DNA of 64,000 bases from Candidatus Chlamydia sanziniae (GCF_001653975.1 NZ_CP014639.1:682001-746000); one strand, 5' to 3'. Shown: positions 1 through 10,450, counted from the stretch's first letter. The notes: generated by a model not told the origin, from the letters alone. Numbers and translations: made by a program.

Positions 1-275
1 ACAATGACTTTTTAACTAAACTAAAGCAAGCGCGTTCTTTTATTGAAAAGGGAAATAAAGTAAAAATCACATGTATATTCCGAGGTCGAGAATTAGCTTA
101 TCCAGAACATGGTTTTAAAATTGTTCAAAAAATGAGTCAAAGTTTGGAAGATATCGGTTTTATCGAAGCAGAGCCTAAATTAGCCGGCCGTTCTTTAATT
201 TGTGTAGTTGCTCCAGGAACAGTAAAAACAAAGAAAAAACAGGAAAAGTCTTATGCCCAAGATGAAAAGCAATAA
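1..275 (+). CDS. infC: Translation initiation factor IF-3, C-terminal part
   Basis: Partial gene: the reading frame is open from base 3 and ends at TAA 273-275, so only about the last 90 residues are present. The peptide has the IF-3 C-domain pattern ([18 protein letters not shown], then a helix with [10 protein letters not shown], and the basic tail). IF-3 binds the 30S subunit and keeps it apart from 50S while it checks the initiator tRNA. The infC-rpmI-rplT order is the standard bacterial arrangement. The gene overlaps the start of rpmI by 23 bp, which suggests translational coupling. In many bacteria IF-3 operons are autoregulated by L20; no leader is visible here because the 5' end lies outside the window. 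Confidence 0.95.
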   Translation, partial: NDFLTKLKQARSFIEKGNKVKITCIFRGRELAYPEHGFKIVQKMSQSLEDIGFIEAEPKLAGRSLICVVAPGTVKTKKKQEKSYAQDEKQ

Positions 276-447
276 ATCTGTGGCCGCACGTTTTAAATTG
301 ACGGGTTCAGGCCAGTTAAAAAGAAATCGTCCAGGGAAGAGACATAAATTGTCGAAAAAGTCTTCACAGCAAAAACGTAACTTATCGAAGCAACCTTTAG
401 TAGATCAAGGTCAGGTAGGTATGTATAAGCGCATGATGTTTGTCTAA
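253..447 (+). CDS. rpmI: 50S ribosomal protein L35
   Basis: 64 residues, the usual L35 length, highly basic, beginning [20 protein letters not shown], which is the family signature. The ATG lies inside infC, preceded by AGGAAA at 241-246, so this gene is probably translated from the infC-rpmI-rplT message with coupling to infC. L35 is a structural protein of the large subunit. Nothing unusual is seen. Confidence 0.97.
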   Translation: MPKMKSNKSVAARFKLTGSGQLKRNRPGKRHKLSKKSSQQKRNLSKQPLVDQGQVGMYKRMMFV

Positions 448-465
448 CAATAAGGAATTTTAATC

Positions 466-831
466 GTGGTGAGAACAACAGGTTCAGTAGCTTCTAGACG
501 CCGTCGTAAGCGTATATTAAAACAAGCTAAAGGTTTTTGGGGGGATAGAAAAGGACATATTCGGCAAAGTCACTCTTGCGTGATGAGAGCTATGGCATTT
601 AATTATATGCATAGAAAAGATCGTAAAGGAGATTTTCGAAGCCTATGGATAATGCGTCTTAATGTGGCTTCAAGAATTCATGGTTTATCTTATAGTCGTT
701 TAGTCAATGGCTTAAAACTTCTCGGGATTTCTCTAAACAGAAAAATGCTTTCAGAGATGGCTATTCATAACCCAGAATCTTTTGGAGAAATTGCAGCTCA
801 AGCTAAAATGGCCTTGCAAGCCGCAGTATAG
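466..831 (+). CDS. rplT: 50S ribosomal protein L20
   Basis: 121 residues. The start is GTG at 466 immediately followed by a second GTG codon (469), with AAGGAA at 452-457 giving an 8-base spacing; this yields the conserved MVRTTGSVASRRRRKRIL N-terminus of L20. The rest shows the long basic N-terminal helix and the compact C-terminal domain (LWIMRLNVASRIHGLSYSRL). L20 binds 23S rRNA early in 50S assembly and, in bacteria studied, represses its own operon. It lies 18 bp after rpmI and 14 bp before pheS, so the four genes look like one transcription unit. Confidence 0.97.
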   Translation: MVRTTGSVASRRRRKRILKQAKGFWGDRKGHIRQSHSCVMRAMAFNYMHRKDRKGDFRSLWIMRLNVASRIHGLSYSRLVNGLKLLGISLNRKMLSEMAIHNPESFGEIAAQAKMALQAAV

Positions 832-845
832 GGACAAGGTTTCCT

Positions 846-1874
846 ATGAATATTAAAGAGGAACTTGAAATTACAAAACAGCACTTTTGTAATGAGCTGA
901 ATCAAGTACACTCTTCTAAAGAACTCGCCGATCTTAAAGTGCGGTATTTAGGGAAAAAAGGTGTTTTTCGTAGCTTTACAGAACAGTTAAAAGACTGTTC
1001 GAATCAGGAAGACAAACCTGAATTGGGCGCTTGTATAAATACTTGTAAAACTTACATAACAAATCTTATTGAAAAAAAAAATCAGGAGATTCTCTCTTCA
1101 GAAGAAGCTATAGACTTTTTTCAAGAAAGAATAGATGTCACCCTCCCTGGAGAGCCCCAATGGGTCGGGGGTAGGCATATTATAAAAAAACTTCTAGACG
1201 ATATTGTAGACATATTCGTCCATTTGGGGTTTTCTGTTCGAGAAGCACCTAATATTGAATGCGAAGAGAACAATTTCACTTTCCTTAATTTTACTGAAGA
1301 TCACCCTGCTAGGCAAATGCATGATACATTTTACCTAGATCCAAATACAGTATTAAGGACTCATACTTCTAATGTGCAAGTTCACGAGATTAAAAAACAA
1401 AAACCACCAATAAAAATTGTTGCCCCAGGTGTATGTTTTCGAAATGAAGACATATCTGCACGTTCACACGTGATCTTTCATCAGGTTGAGGCTTTTTATA
1501 TTGATCGTCATGTAACTTTGTCTGATTTGACAGCAACCTTGACAGCTTTTTACCATACCTTCTTTAAAAGAAAAGTAGAACTACGCTTAAGACACAGTTA
1601 TTTTCCCTTTGTTGAGCCTGGTATCGAAGTTGATGTTTCTTGTGAATGTCATGGAACGGGTTGTTCTCTTTGTAAACATACGGGATGGTTAGAAGTCGCT
1701 GGAGCAGGTATGGTCCATCCTCAAGTTTTGCGTAACGGAAATATTGATTCTGAAGTTTATTCAGGGTATGCTATGGGCATGGGAATTGAAAGATTAGCCA
1801 TGCTAAAACATAGAATTCCCGATATCCGTCTTTTTAGTGAAAATGATATAAAATTTTTGCAACAATTCTCTTAA
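846..1874 (+). CDS. pheS: Phenylalanyl-tRNA synthetase alpha subunit
   Basis: 342 residues, typical for bacterial PheS. The N-terminal about 90 residues form the tRNA-binding coiled coil; the class II catalytic core follows, with motif 2 (the PGVCFRNEDISARSH region) and motif 3 (GMGIERLAMLKHRIPDIR) near the C-terminus. It charges tRNA-Phe together with PheT, which is not in this window, so the subunits are encoded apart as is usual for chlamydiae. The ATG at 846 follows the rplT stop by 14 bp. A tRNA gene begins one base after its stop codon. Confidence 0.97.
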   Translation: MNIKEELEITKQHFCNELNQVHSSKELADLKVRYLGKKGVFRSFTEQLKDCSNQEDKPELGACINTCKTYITNLIEKKNQEILSSEEAIDFFQERIDVTLPGEPQWVGGRHIIKKLLDDIVDIFVHLGFSVREAPNIECEENNFTFLNFTEDHPARQMHDTFYLDPNTVLRTHTSNVQVHEIKKQKPPIKIVAPGVCFRNEDISARSHVIFHQVEAFYIDRHVTLSDLTATLTAFYHTFFKRKVELRLRHSYFPFVEPGIEVDVSCECHGTGCSLCKHTGWLEVAGAGMVHPQVLRNGNIDSEVYSGYAMGMGIERLAMLKHRIPDIRLFSENDIKFLQQFS

Positions 1875-1959
1875 GGAAGAATGGCAGAGCGGTTTAATGC
1901 ACCTGTCTTGAAAACAGGAGACCTGAAAGGGTCCGGGGGTTCGAATCCCTCTTCTTCCG
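1875..1959 (+). tRNA. tRNA-Ser (anticodon TGA)
   Basis: An 85-nt cloverleaf with a long variable arm. The acceptor stem is GGAAGAA (1875-1881) paired with TTCTTCC (1952-1958), discriminator G1959; the T-arm is GGGGGTTCGAATCCCTC-like. The anticodon stem CCTGT/ACAGG encloses loop CTTGAAA, giving TGA, which reads UCA. The class II variable arm fits serine. No CCA is encoded. A T-run (1962-1968) follows, a possible end of the pheS transcript. Confidence 0.95.
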
Positions 1960-2160
1960 TCTTTTTTTATAATTAACTAGCTAGTTGTTGTTAATTATTG
2001 TTTTTATGTAGTTTGCATATTTATTTTTTTTGTTAAGTGTTGTTTAAGTTTTATTTGTTATTAGAAAATAATTGATAACTAATTAGTTTTTTTAATAAAT
2101 TAGAAAAACAATCTAATAAAATGTTCTATTTTTTTGATTCCTTCTAGGAAAGGGGGAGAA

Positions 2161-4221
2161 ATGACAAGGCCTCGCCATAATTTTGAGCAGGCATTAGAAA
2201 ATTTAGAGAAATTGAAAAAAATTTCTTTTGGTTCTTCTAATGACGTCTATCTTGATCTTGATAATCCTGCGTATCTAAAGATACATAGGGATGCTAGGCC
2301 TATTTTAGAGATGAAAGAAGCTTTAAAGAATGTCGAGGAATATTTATATACAATGAGTTTTTCTTCTAAAAATCAAGCAGATAAGGTTCTACGAGAATCA
2401 GATTTTCTTATTGCTGGAGTACAGAATGTCTTCTCTTTTTTAGAAAATCATGAAAGTAATCTTTATTATTCGCTAGCTGAGGAATATTCCCAAGTCAATA
2501 AAGCTTATAGTAAGGTTCTAACCAATTTACATCAAAAGACTTTTGTTTATTCCAAAGAGGAGGAACAAAAAGAATTTGATGGTCTTGAAGAACCAGAGCA
2601 CTTTTTAAATAACCTCGTTGAAGTAAAGAAAGATCGTTCTTATGAACTTTTTTACATGTTGGATGAGGAAAACAAACGATTTTATAGCGATACGCTAGCG
2701 CAGATTATTTGTAAGCAAAATAAGTTACACGAAACTGTCCATGAAGGGGATCCTCTAACAAAAACTCTGCTTTGGAATAGTAATGAAATTAAAAATACAG
2801 CCTCTTTTCTTATTTTTAACAACGACATGTCTCTGAGGCTTTTCTATCAGCATGCTTTAAGCCAATTGGATATAGAAGCAGTATTAAAGGTCCACAATGC
2901 TGTGATGGCATTGTTCTTTTCAAGGTACGAAGCAAATGTTGTTTATACTAACCCTAAAAAGAATAATCTTCTCTACTTTAATGATTTTCTGTTGTTTTTA
3001 AGAGAGACCTGGCAAGTCTTAAATAATCGAGCTTACACAACTTCGCAAGAACAAAAACAGGCAGAACTTCTTGCCTTAGCTTTAAGTGTAGGGATTTTTG
3101 AAAATAGACTCGTTTTTGAAGAAGTTGCACATTATCTTTACTTTCATATCCACACAAAGCTATGTCTAGACGAGGAAAAGAAACCTCTTTCTTCCGGACA
3201 ATACATTACAGATACTTACGATGAGCTTCACCGTTTGTTTGCTCAATATCCCAATGGTCCTGTTTTCAAAGCTATTGATAGAATCTTAGAATCTGAATCT
3301 AGAGTATTCGATCCTATGATTTTAGGAATACTCCCCAGCTTAGAAGGTACATTAAAGCGTGGAGAACAGACCATAGATATTATACGTTCTCCAAGCCCCG
3401 TTTCTCAGAGTTCTATACTTTATGCAAATTGTAATGAAGAGTTTTTGGGTTTTCTTCATGGTAAAGCAGGGCGTGGTGAAATTTCTTTAATTTTGAATAT
3501 ACAAAATCGTATATCAAGAAAAGAAAAAGCACGGAGTCGTCTTTTGGAGGAAGTCATAGAACAAAAGGAGGATACTTCTTTTGCTTATATTGTTTCTTTT
3601 CCTGAACCTGAAGAGCTTCTTAACAATATCGAAACTATCCATGGGGATATTGAAACTTTTGCTACATTTTTCTCCGTCTTAAAAGAAGAATTTCATAAAC
3701 CTTTGACAACCTCTTCATTTTTTCTTTCGAAAGGACTAAAAGAAGCCATATATTCGTTTTTGGAAGACAGCTTACACGTACTTAAAGATGTGTTTTTTGC
3801 TAAGAAGAAGATTTTATTTAAAAATGATAAATTTTTACTTCTTCATCTTATTTCCTATCTGCTTGTTTTTAAATGCATAGAAATCATCAATCCTAGCACT
3901 CTCATGGTAATTTCTAAAGATGGTTTGGACTATGCTTCAGTATTCGTAGCAGGTTTTGCCTTTTTTTCGAGAGACAATCCTTGGGATGAGCATAGTTTGA
4001 AATTACTTCTTACAAAGATTCTTGCTCCTACTTTAGTCGCTAGGGATCGATTAATTTTTGCTTCGCATATAGAGATTTTTAGCAAATTTTTAAATTGCCT
4101 AAAAAAAAACCGCCACAACCTCTCTACAATCAAAGCTTTTTTTAATCACGACATTGAAAGTTGGAAGTTCGTAGGCTATCTTAATGAGTTTATTGAAGCT
4201 TCGTATAAGCATAACTTGTAA
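2161..4221 (+). CDS. Chlamydia-specific hypothetical protein (CT837-like position)
   Basis: 686 residues from ATG 2161, chosen because AAGGGGGAG lies directly upstream; an in-frame TTG at 2134 is a less likely start. I recognise no enzyme motif. The protein is mostly alpha-helical by composition, rich in Leu, Phe, Lys and Glu, without a signal peptide and without clear membrane segments, so it is probably cytoplasmic. Position between pheS and the LptG/LptF-like pair matches the hypothetical protein CT837 of C. trachomatis as I recall it. Its 3' end overlaps the convergent lptG-like gene by 32 bp. It is preceded by about 200 bp of very AT-rich spacer. Function unknown. Confidence 0.85.
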   Translation: MTRPRHNFEQALENLEKLKKISFGSSNDVYLDLDNPAYLKIHRDARPILEMKEALKNVEEYLYTMSFSSKNQADKVLRESDFLIAGVQNVFSFLENHESNLYYSLAEEYSQVNKAYSKVLTNLHQKTFVYSKEEEQKEFDGLEEPEHFLNNLVEVKKDRSYELFYMLDEENKRFYSDTLAQIICKQNKLHETVHEGDPLTKTLLWNSNEIKNTASFLIFNNDMSLRLFYQHALSQLDIEAVLKVHNAVMALFFSRYEANVVYTNPKKNNLLYFNDFLLFLRETWQVLNNRAYTTSQEQKQAELLALALSVGIFENRLVFEEVAHYLYFHIHTKLCLDEEKKPLSSGQYITDTYDELHRLFAQYPNGPVFKAIDRILESESRVFDPMILGILPSLEGTLKRGEQTIDIIRSPSPVSQSSILYANCNEEFLGFLHGKAGRGEISLILNIQNRISRKEKARSRLLEEVIEQKEDTSFAYIVSFPEPEELLNNIETIHGDIETFATFFSVLKEEFHKPLTTSSFFLSKGLKEAIYSFLEDSLHVLKDVFFAKKKILFKNDKFLLLHLISYLLVFKCIEIINPSTLMVISKDGLDYASVFVAGFAFFSRDNPWDEHSLKLLLTKILAPTLVARDRLIFASHIEIFSKFLNCLKKNRHNLSTIKAFFNHDIESWKFVGYLNEFIEASYKHNL

Positions 4222-5290
4222 ATGTAATCAGAATGATTAAAGGAAAAATCATCACAGGTAGAGTAGGAAGAACACTACTATTTGACAAAACAATACCGGC
4301 TTTTAAGAAAACAAAGAAAATATTTATGGTACCTAAAGGAATCAAATAGGCTAGTGTGATTGTTGGGGTTCTCGTGAATCTTAAAGAAAGGTAAGCAGCA
4401 AGAATAATCGCAGCCATACAGGCAAATGGCGAAATTAATAAGTAATAGAATTGTGAAAGAAGAGGTAAAATACGCTGCGGTACTTTTGTATTTAATCCTA
4501 TACCTGTAGCATTCCAAGGAATAGCTCGGCAGAATTCTGAAAGACGGTTTTTGTTTCCCGCAGAGAAAAATTTAGAAAAAGGGTTATCATAAAAACTAAA
4601 TTCAATATCGGGGAATTCTTTCATATCGAAAAATTCCTTAAGCTCGACTTGCCCTAAATCATTCGTGGAAAATTCTACTACATTCAAACCAATAGGTAAG
4701 GAGGGAGTAGTGAAAGCTAGTTTTTCTATAGTATAGATGGTGGTCGGATCTCTAATCCAAAATACACTATTCAGTGTAAAAGTCTTCTGTTCAATCGAAG
4801 AATACAGTAAGACAGTTTGATCTTTGAGATATAGAGCAGGCACTTTGGCTTCTTGTTTACGTACACCTCGGTCCATTTGCTCTTTAGTAATAGAGATTCT
4901 CTCACACATTGGGTATAACCATTGAAAATTCGCATAGAGTACGAGAGTAATAAAGAATCCTGAAGTAATCAGAGGTCGTGTTAAAGATTTTAAAGAAAGA
5001 CCAGAGGCCTGTAATAGAAGTATTTCTCTCTTATTTTGCATGGAAAAGAGAGTTAACGTTGTTGCTACAGCAATAAGCTGAGGAATTAAGAATTCCGCTT
5101 TCAATATAATTTGTGCTGAATAATACAGTATGGAAAACTTCAGCGAAACTATAGAAATAAAAGACGTTGTATTTCCTTTTATTGCATGTAGAGAATAATG
5201 TATAGAGGCATAGAATAGAAAGGCTAATAAGATAAGAGAAGTGAGGGCAACCCAAAACTTAGTGAGTAAATGGCGTTTCCAAATCATCAT
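4190..5290 (-). CDS. lptG: LptG-like lipopolysaccharide export permease (YjgP/YjgQ family)
   Basis: 366 residues. Architecture is that of the YjgP/YjgQ family: TM1 near residues 12-32, two more membrane segments around 60-120, a periplasmic beta-jellyroll-like stretch of about 150 residues, then three C-terminal membrane segments (residues about 280-360). In other bacteria LptF and LptG form the inner-membrane part of the LptB2FG ABC exporter that extracts lipopolysaccharide. It lies 3 bp downstream of the lptF-like gene and must be co-transcribed with it. The assignment of which partner is LptF and which LptG is by order and length only; the paralogues are hard to separate by eye. Confidence 0.75.
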   Translation of the reverse strand: MMIWKRHLLTKFWVALTSLILLAFLFYASIHYSLHAIKGNTTSFISIVSLKFSILYYSAQIILKAEFLIPQLIAVATTLTLFSMQNKREILLLQASGLSLKSLTRPLITSGFFITLVLYANFQWLYPMCERISITKEQMDRGVRKQEAKVPALYLKDQTVLLYSSIEQKTFTLNSVFWIRDPTTIYTIEKLAFTTPSLPIGLNVVEFSTNDLGQVELKEFFDMKEFPDIEFSFYDNPFSKFFSAGNKNRLSEFCRAIPWNATGIGLNTKVPQRILPLLSQFYYLLISPFACMAAIILAAYLSLRFTRTPTITLAYLIPLGTINIFFVFLKAGIVLSNSSVLPTLPVMIFPLIILITFTSYAYTKLQ

Positions 5291-5293
5291 AAT

Positions 5294-6364
5294 TTATACG
5301 TACCCTCGATTTTCTCGATAGGCTCGATAGGTAAAAACCACCCAAGAAACTAACTGAGGGATAACAAATAGCATAAGAGCTAAGGGTAAGGTTTTTATAT
5401 TCTTCCCCACGATCAGTAAAACAAGATCTAAAACCGGAAAAATACAGTATAAAGCTATGGATTTACGGAATCTTGGTTTGTGAATTCCTAGAACTATACC
5501 TACGTAGGTCAGGGTGATGCATAGAAGTCCTATAGCTATCCTACGTAAGGTTTCAGGTAGGTGGGCATGGTTTAGCGATTGTTTAATCAATTGTTTCCAG
5601 GGAAGGTAATCTGTTCGTGTTTTCATATAAGATTTACCTGCGAATAGTGTTGAGGTTACCTTAGGAATAAGCAATTCATCAAGAGTTTCAATATAAAACT
5701 CATTTGTAGAAGAAGAATGTTCAGCTAGGTTAGGAGGAAGTTTTGAAATAAACACAATGTTCTTAGCTTGTACAGTATCTTTAGCTATATTGGGAACGAT
5801 GGTTTTAATAATTCCTATGTCGGAGATTTCTTGATTTCTTTTTAGTGCAATAATGACATTATCAAATTTGCTTTTACCACAATAATCTACCGCAATGAAG
5901 ATGCGATTATTCTCCTTCTTTTGAAGCGTTTGAAGAAGAAGAGCCGGAGAAGTCATAGCCATATTGGCAATTTCTTTGCAGGTTTGGTAGCGGCAGATAG
6001 AGGCAAGCTCTGAACATGTATAGAAATTTAAACAACAGATCGCTCCGGAAATGATTAGGACAGGAAATATAATGATTCTTTGAGAAGCTCCAGAAGCACG
6101 GAGGAAAGTCATTTGGTTATTGTCTGAGAGTCCTCTAAATAAAGTAAAAGCAGAGACAAAGCAGGCAATAGGAAGAATAAAAGGAAGAAGGTAAGGAATC
6201 TGATAAGCTGTTAAACGTAGAATCGTAGGCGGTGGGACATCTTTGGCAATATAGGCAACAATTTCTTGTAAGGAGCTGATAATGGAAATACAGATCAAAC
6301 CTAGGGCACAAAAAGCTATTGTTTTTAAATAACGGAAAATTAGAACTTTCCATAAAATAGGCAT
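5294..6364 (-). CDS. lptF: LptF-like lipopolysaccharide export permease (YjgP/YjgQ family)
   Basis: 356 residues, same family as the downstream gene. TM1 (about residues 8-28), a pair of membrane segments around 50-75 and 95-120, a soluble periplasmic region (about 130-260), and C-terminal membrane segments up to residue 345. It contains FLRASGASQRIIIFP after TM2, the family's cytoplasmic loop. Chlamydiae make a truncated LOS, so an Lpt exporter is expected. The gene is divergent from tilS, with a 115-bp gap that should hold both promoters. Confidence 0.75.
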   Translation of the reverse strand: MPILWKVLIFRYLKTIAFCALGLICISIISSLQEIVAYIAKDVPPPTILRLTAYQIPYLLPFILPIACFVSAFTLFRGLSDNNQMTFLRASGASQRIIIFPVLIISGAICCLNFYTCSELASICRYQTCKEIANMAMTSPALLLQTLQKKENNRIFIAVDYCGKSKFDNVIIALKRNQEISDIGIIKTIVPNIAKDTVQAKNIVFISKLPPNLAEHSSSTNEFYIETLDELLIPKVTSTLFAGKSYMKTRTDYLPWKQLIKQSLNHAHLPETLRRIAIGLLCITLTYVGIVLGIHKPRFRKSIALYCIFPVLDLVLLIVGKNIKTLPLALMLFVIPQLVSWVVFTYRAYRENRGYV

Positions 6365-6479
6365 AGCTTACCTGGGATTAAAGTTTCTTGGAGATTACAA
6401 AAAGAATGGTGACAACAACGGCTTGGCCTACAAAATCTCTAACAATCTTATTTTTTGTAATATGGATATCTGTTAAATT

Positions 6480-7433
6480 ATGTTAGCTTCTTGTTTACTT
6501 TATGATGATAAGCGATTGAAGCTTTTTTTTTCTTCTTTGGATATAAAAAAAAATTACTTACTTGCTTTATCAGGCGGGAGTGATTCTCTTTTTCTTCTTT
6601 ATTTACTTAAGGAGCGTGGGATTACGTTTACCGCTGTTCATGTAGATCACAGTTGGCGGTCAACATCTGCTATTGAAGCTAAAAATTTAGAGGCACTATG
6701 CTTGCGAGAGGAGGTCCCTTTTGTTTTGAGTAGTTTAACTCCTACAGAAAAAGATATCCATAGGGAGAATTCCGCACGTAAACAGCGGTATGCCTTTCTT
6801 TGTAAGCTTGCTCGCCAAGAACGCTTTGGGGGAATTTTTCTCGGTCATCATGCTAATGATCAAGCAGAAACCGTGTTAAAGCGTCTATTAGAAGGCGCGC
6901 ATTTGAGTAATCTTAAAGGTATGACAGAGACTTCATCCTTTCAGGAGGTTTTGTTGTTTCGGCCTCTATTGCACCTACCAAAGAGTGTGTTAGTTCACGC
7001 TTTGCATATTGCTGGGATTTCTTATATACAAGATACTACAAATGAAGATGAACGTTATTTGCGAGCACGCATGCGGAAAAAACTTTTTCCTTGGATTGAA
7101 GAGGTCTTTGGCAAGAATATTACTGCTCCATTACATACTTTGGCAGAAGAGTCTAAAGAATTAGCGGATTATATGGAGAAACAGGCAGAACCTTTTTGGT
7201 CTGCAATAGTTTATGAAAGTGGTCAATGGGTTTTTCAATTTCCTGAAGATTTGATATCACAAATTTTTTTAGCAAAATGGATGCTGAAAAATTTTTTTTA
7301 TAAGGCCGGAGTGATTGTTTCAAGGCATTTTTTGCAAATGATTTATGATCATCTTTCTTGTGGTTCTTCGGCATCTTTGCGTATGCGAAATAAAGCAGTT
7401 ATCGTAAAACCTAGAGTGGTAATGATAGAGTAG
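6480..7433 (+). CDS. tilS: tRNA(Ile)-lysidine synthase
   Basis: 317 residues. The N-terminal PP-loop ATP-pyrophosphatase motif LALSGGSDSLFLLYLL (residues about 28-43) is diagnostic, followed by the GHHANDQAETVLKRLLEGA signature of TilS (around residues 120-140). The enzyme converts C34 of the CAU-anticodon tRNA-Ile to lysidine, which switches decoding from AUG to AUA, an essential step. It is shorter than the E. coli protein (432 residues) and seems to carry only a short C-terminal region. It is divergent from lptF and about 190 bp upstream of ftsH, the same neighbour as in many bacteria. Confidence 0.93.
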   Translation: MLASCLLYDDKRLKLFFSSLDIKKNYLLALSGGSDSLFLLYLLKERGITFTAVHVDHSWRSTSAIEAKNLEALCLREEVPFVLSSLTPTEKDIHRENSARKQRYAFLCKLARQERFGGIFLGHHANDQAETVLKRLLEGAHLSNLKGMTETSSFQEVLLFRPLLHLPKSVLVHALHIAGISYIQDTTNEDERYLRARMRKKLFPWIEEVFGKNITAPLHTLAEESKELADYMEKQAEPFWSAIVYESGQWVFQFPEDLISQIFLAKWMLKNFFYKAGVIVSRHFLQMIYDHLSCGSSASLRMRNKAVIVKPRVVMIE

Positions 7434-7622
7434 AAAGTATATACTCATTATGTTCTCGATGGAATGAAAGAGTTTGAGGAACCTTAGGTCATTGTGTTAG
7501 TGGCTTTTCATGTTTTTTTATTTTGATGTATGTTTAATTTTCTTTTTTTAAAAACAAAATAATAAAAATATGTTATATTTTAATAATTACCTGTCTGATT
7601 GATTAGCGTAGATGTGAAGTTT

Positions 7623-10376
7623 ATGTCGAAAGATAAAAAAATGAAACCGGAATCAAAAAAAAATTTTCCCACAGTCTTTTTTTTTCTTCTATTTGGTGTG
7701 ATTTTTGGTGTCATTGCCGTTCAAAATTTCTTAATGGGTAAAAAGGCTAAGGTAGGTTTTAGTCATCAAGTAGAACATCTAGTTAATTTACGCCTAATCG
7801 TCCCTGAAGAGAGTCGAAAGACAGCATTAAATGACAATTTAGTTTCATTTGGTGGACGTTTTCGTGAATCACAAACAGCAGAAGGTCAGCTACGCTATCG
7901 TTATTTAGAACTGATAGATCATGGACATCAACTGGATTTTGATATTCAGGAAGCAGAAAAAATCTTAGCTAATTTAGGTAAAGAGGTTACGAGCTCTGTT
8001 CTGTGGTTTGCAGCAATTTCAGGTTCTCCAATTCCCGAACAGGGATATACAATTGCGTATCGTACTGAGGGCGCCGGGTCTACATTGGAGCCTTTAATTA
8101 TTACGGGACCAACAAACACGCAGTTGATCAATTTACATTCTTTAGAAGAACGTTATCAGATGTTATCACGATCTAAAGAAGGAATTCGCACATATGGTTC
8201 GGATTTATATGAGTTAATAGGGAAATATCTTTCTCCAGCTTTAGGCATTGGTTCTGAAACTCTGAAACGAGAACTTAAAGATTTATATCAACAGGTAGAG
8301 GTTTCTTTAACTCAAGACATCGCTTCTGAAGAAGCCTATACCCTCTATGGACAAATACTCTCTAGGTTACAAGAGATTTCCTCTTCATTAGTTTTATCTG
8401 ATAATAGCGAGCGCTTTGCTCAGTTACGCTCCGTACGCCTTTATCGAGAAGAGCGTACTAAGTATACTAAGTTAGTGGAAGACCTCATTCTTAACCAAGC
8501 ACAGTTAGAAAAGCTCCGTGGGGAATTGAATCAAGCTGTATGGTATTTTAATAATCAAGAACTCTCTTCACGGGCACTAGAGAAACAAGACTTTGAAATC
8601 TTTGGCCATTGGTTTGCAGGTGCTAAAGAAGAATGGGCTGCTTTCAATTCTAACCGGTCTTTAATTTTTAAGGCTCCTGACCAACCGCGTAATTTGGTTT
8701 TAGAGAAAACCTTTAAAAGTCAGGAACCTTCCCCTCATTATCTTGGGTATTTATTTACCTTTCTTCCCATTATTTTAGTCCTTATTTTTGTTTATCTTGT
8801 CTTTTCTCGTCAGGTACGAGGAATGAATGGTTCAGCAATGGCTTTTGGTAAGTCTCCAGCTCGGCTATTGATGAAAGGTCAAAATAAAGTTACTTTTGCC
8901 AATGTTGCTGGCATTGAAGAGGCTAAGGAAGAACTTATTGAAATCGTAGAATTTTTGAAGAATCCAAATAAGTTTACAAGCTTAGGGGGAAGAATTCCCA
9001 AGGGTGTATTGCTAATCGGGCCTCCAGGTACAGGGAAAACCCTAATTGCAAAGGCAGTTTCTGGAGAAGCCGACCGACCCTTTTTCTCTATAGCAGGTTC
9101 GGATTTTGTTGAGATGTTTGTTGGTGTAGGAGCAAGCCGTATTCGTGATATGTTTGAACAGGCAAAGAGAAATGCTCCCTGCATTATCTTTATTGATGAA
9201 ATTGACGCTGTAGGACGTCATCGTGGCGCAGGTATTGGTGGTGGTCACGATGAACGAGAACAAACTCTTAATCAGCTGCTTGTTGAGATGGATGGATTTG
9301 GGACAAACGAAGGTGTTATTCTTATGGCTGCTACAAATCGTCCCGATGTTTTAGATAAAGCGTTATTACGTCCCGGACGTTTTGATCGTCGTGTTGTTAT
9401 GAATCTTCCTGATATTAAAGGTCGCTTTGAGATTCTTATGGTGCATGCTGAGAGGATTAAGCTCGATCCAACTGTTGATCTTATGGCAGTGGCTCGTAGT
9501 ACTCCAGGTGCTTCAGGAGCTGATTTAGAAAACTTATTGAATGAGGCAGCATTATTGTCAGCACGTAGGGATCGTACTGCGGTTACTGCTGTAGATGTCG
9601 CCGAAGCACGTGATAAGGTTCTTTATGGTAAAGAACGTAGAAGTTTAGAAATGGATGCTGAGGAGCGTAAAACTACAGCGTATCATGAATCTGGCCACGC
9701 TGTAGTGGGTTTGTGTGTCCAACATAGCGATCCTGTAGATAAGGTTACAATCATCCCTAGAGGACTATCTTTAGGAGCTACACATTTTCTTCCAGAAAAA
9801 AACAAACTCAGTTATTGGAAGAAAGAACTTTATGATCAGCTTGCTGTTCTTATGGGAGGTCGTGCTGCAGAGGAGATCTTTCTCGGAGACATTTCTAGTG
9901 GGGCTCAGCAAGATATTGCTCAAGCTACCAAATTAGTACGTAGCATGATATGCGAATGGGGAATGAGTGAGCAGTTAGGTAAGGTTACCTATAACGAACG
10001 TTCTGATGGATCCACAGGCTATGGCATTTATCATGAAAAAAATTATTCAGAAGAAACAGCAAAAACTATAGACGCCGAACTTCGTGCTCTTTTAGATGCT
10101 GCTTATCAAAGGGCTTTAGGAGTCATTCAAGACCATCGTCAAGAAGTAGAACTTATGACGCAAATGCTTATCGAATTTGAAACTCTAGATGCTAAGGATG
10201 TGAAAGAAATCATGGACCATTCTTGGGATCCTGAAAAGAAAAGAGCCCGCCTTAAAGAAGAAGGTATGCTGTTTAAGAAGTCTTCTGATGATCTCCCTCC
10301 TCCACCCCCACCACAAGAAGACTCATTGAAGAATTCTGGATTGGGGCTTAACATGACACAACGTAGTTCGGATTGA
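7623..10376 (+). CDS. ftsH: ATP-dependent zinc metalloprotease FtsH with enlarged periplasmic domain
   Basis: 917 residues from ATG 7623; an in-frame TTG at 7599 has no better ribosome site. TM1 lies at about residues 18-37, then about 340 residues on the periplasmic side, then TM2 just before the AAA module. Walker A GPPGTGKT is at 466-473, Walker B (IIFIDEID) near 520, and the zinc site HESGH at 688-692. The C-terminus ends with a proline run. FtsH degrades misassembled and regulatory membrane proteins. E. coli FtsH is about 645 residues with a periplasmic part of roughly 70, so the extra length here is almost wholly periplasmic. A strong hairpin terminator follows. Confidence 0.96.
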   Translation: MSKDKKMKPESKKNFPTVFFFLLFGVIFGVIAVQNFLMGKKAKVGFSHQVEHLVNLRLIVPEESRKTALNDNLVSFGGRFRESQTAEGQLRYRYLELIDHGHQLDFDIQEAEKILANLGKEVTSSVLWFAAISGSPIPEQGYTIAYRTEGAGSTLEPLIITGPTNTQLINLHSLEERYQMLSRSKEGIRTYGSDLYELIGKYLSPALGIGSETLKRELKDLYQQVEVSLTQDIASEEAYTLYGQILSRLQEISSSLVLSDNSERFAQLRSVRLYREERTKYTKLVEDLILNQAQLEKLRGELNQAVWYFNNQELSSRALEKQDFEIFGHWFAGAKEEWAAFNSNRSLIFKAPDQPRNLVLEKTFKSQEPSPHYLGYLFTFLPIILVLIFVYLVFSRQVRGMNGSAMAFGKSPARLLMKGQNKVTFANVAGIEEAKEELIEIVEFLKNPNKFTSLGGRIPKGVLLIGPPGTGKTLIAKAVSGEADRPFFSIAGSDFVEMFVGVGASRIRDMFEQAKRNAPCIIFIDEIDAVGRHRGAGIGGGHDEREQTLNQLLVEMDGFGTNEGVILMAATNRPDVLDKALLRPGRFDRRVVMNLPDIKGRFEILMVHAERIKLDPTVDLMAVARSTPGASGADLENLLNEAALLSARRDRTAVTAVDVAEARDKVLYGKERRSLEMDAEERKTTAYHESGHAVVGLCVQHSDPVDKVTIIPRGLSLGATHFLPEKNKLSYWKKELYDQLAVLMGGRAAEEIFLGDISSGAQQDIAQATKLVRSMICEWGMSEQLGKVTYNERSDGSTGYGIYHEKNYSEETAKTIDAELRALLDAAYQRALGVIQDHRQEVELMTQMLIEFETLDAKDVKEIMDHSWDPEKKRARLKEEGMLFKKSSDDLPPPPPPQEDSLKNSGLGLNMTQRSSD

Positions 10377-10394
10377 ACGATGTTATGCAAAAAA

Positions 10395-10428
10395 AAAAGC
10401 TAATTTCTACTGTTAGAAACTAGCTTTT
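10395..10428. terminator. Bidirectional terminator between ftsH and pnp
   Basis: AAAAGCTA-ATTTCTA (10395-10409) pairs with TAGAAAC-TAGCTTTT (10414-10428) around a 4-base loop, with one mismatch in the stem. It is flanked by an A-run on the left and T-rich sequence on the right, so it can act for both convergent genes. Confidence 0.8.
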
Positions 10429-10450
10429 ATTCTTAAAAAGATAATTTTAT

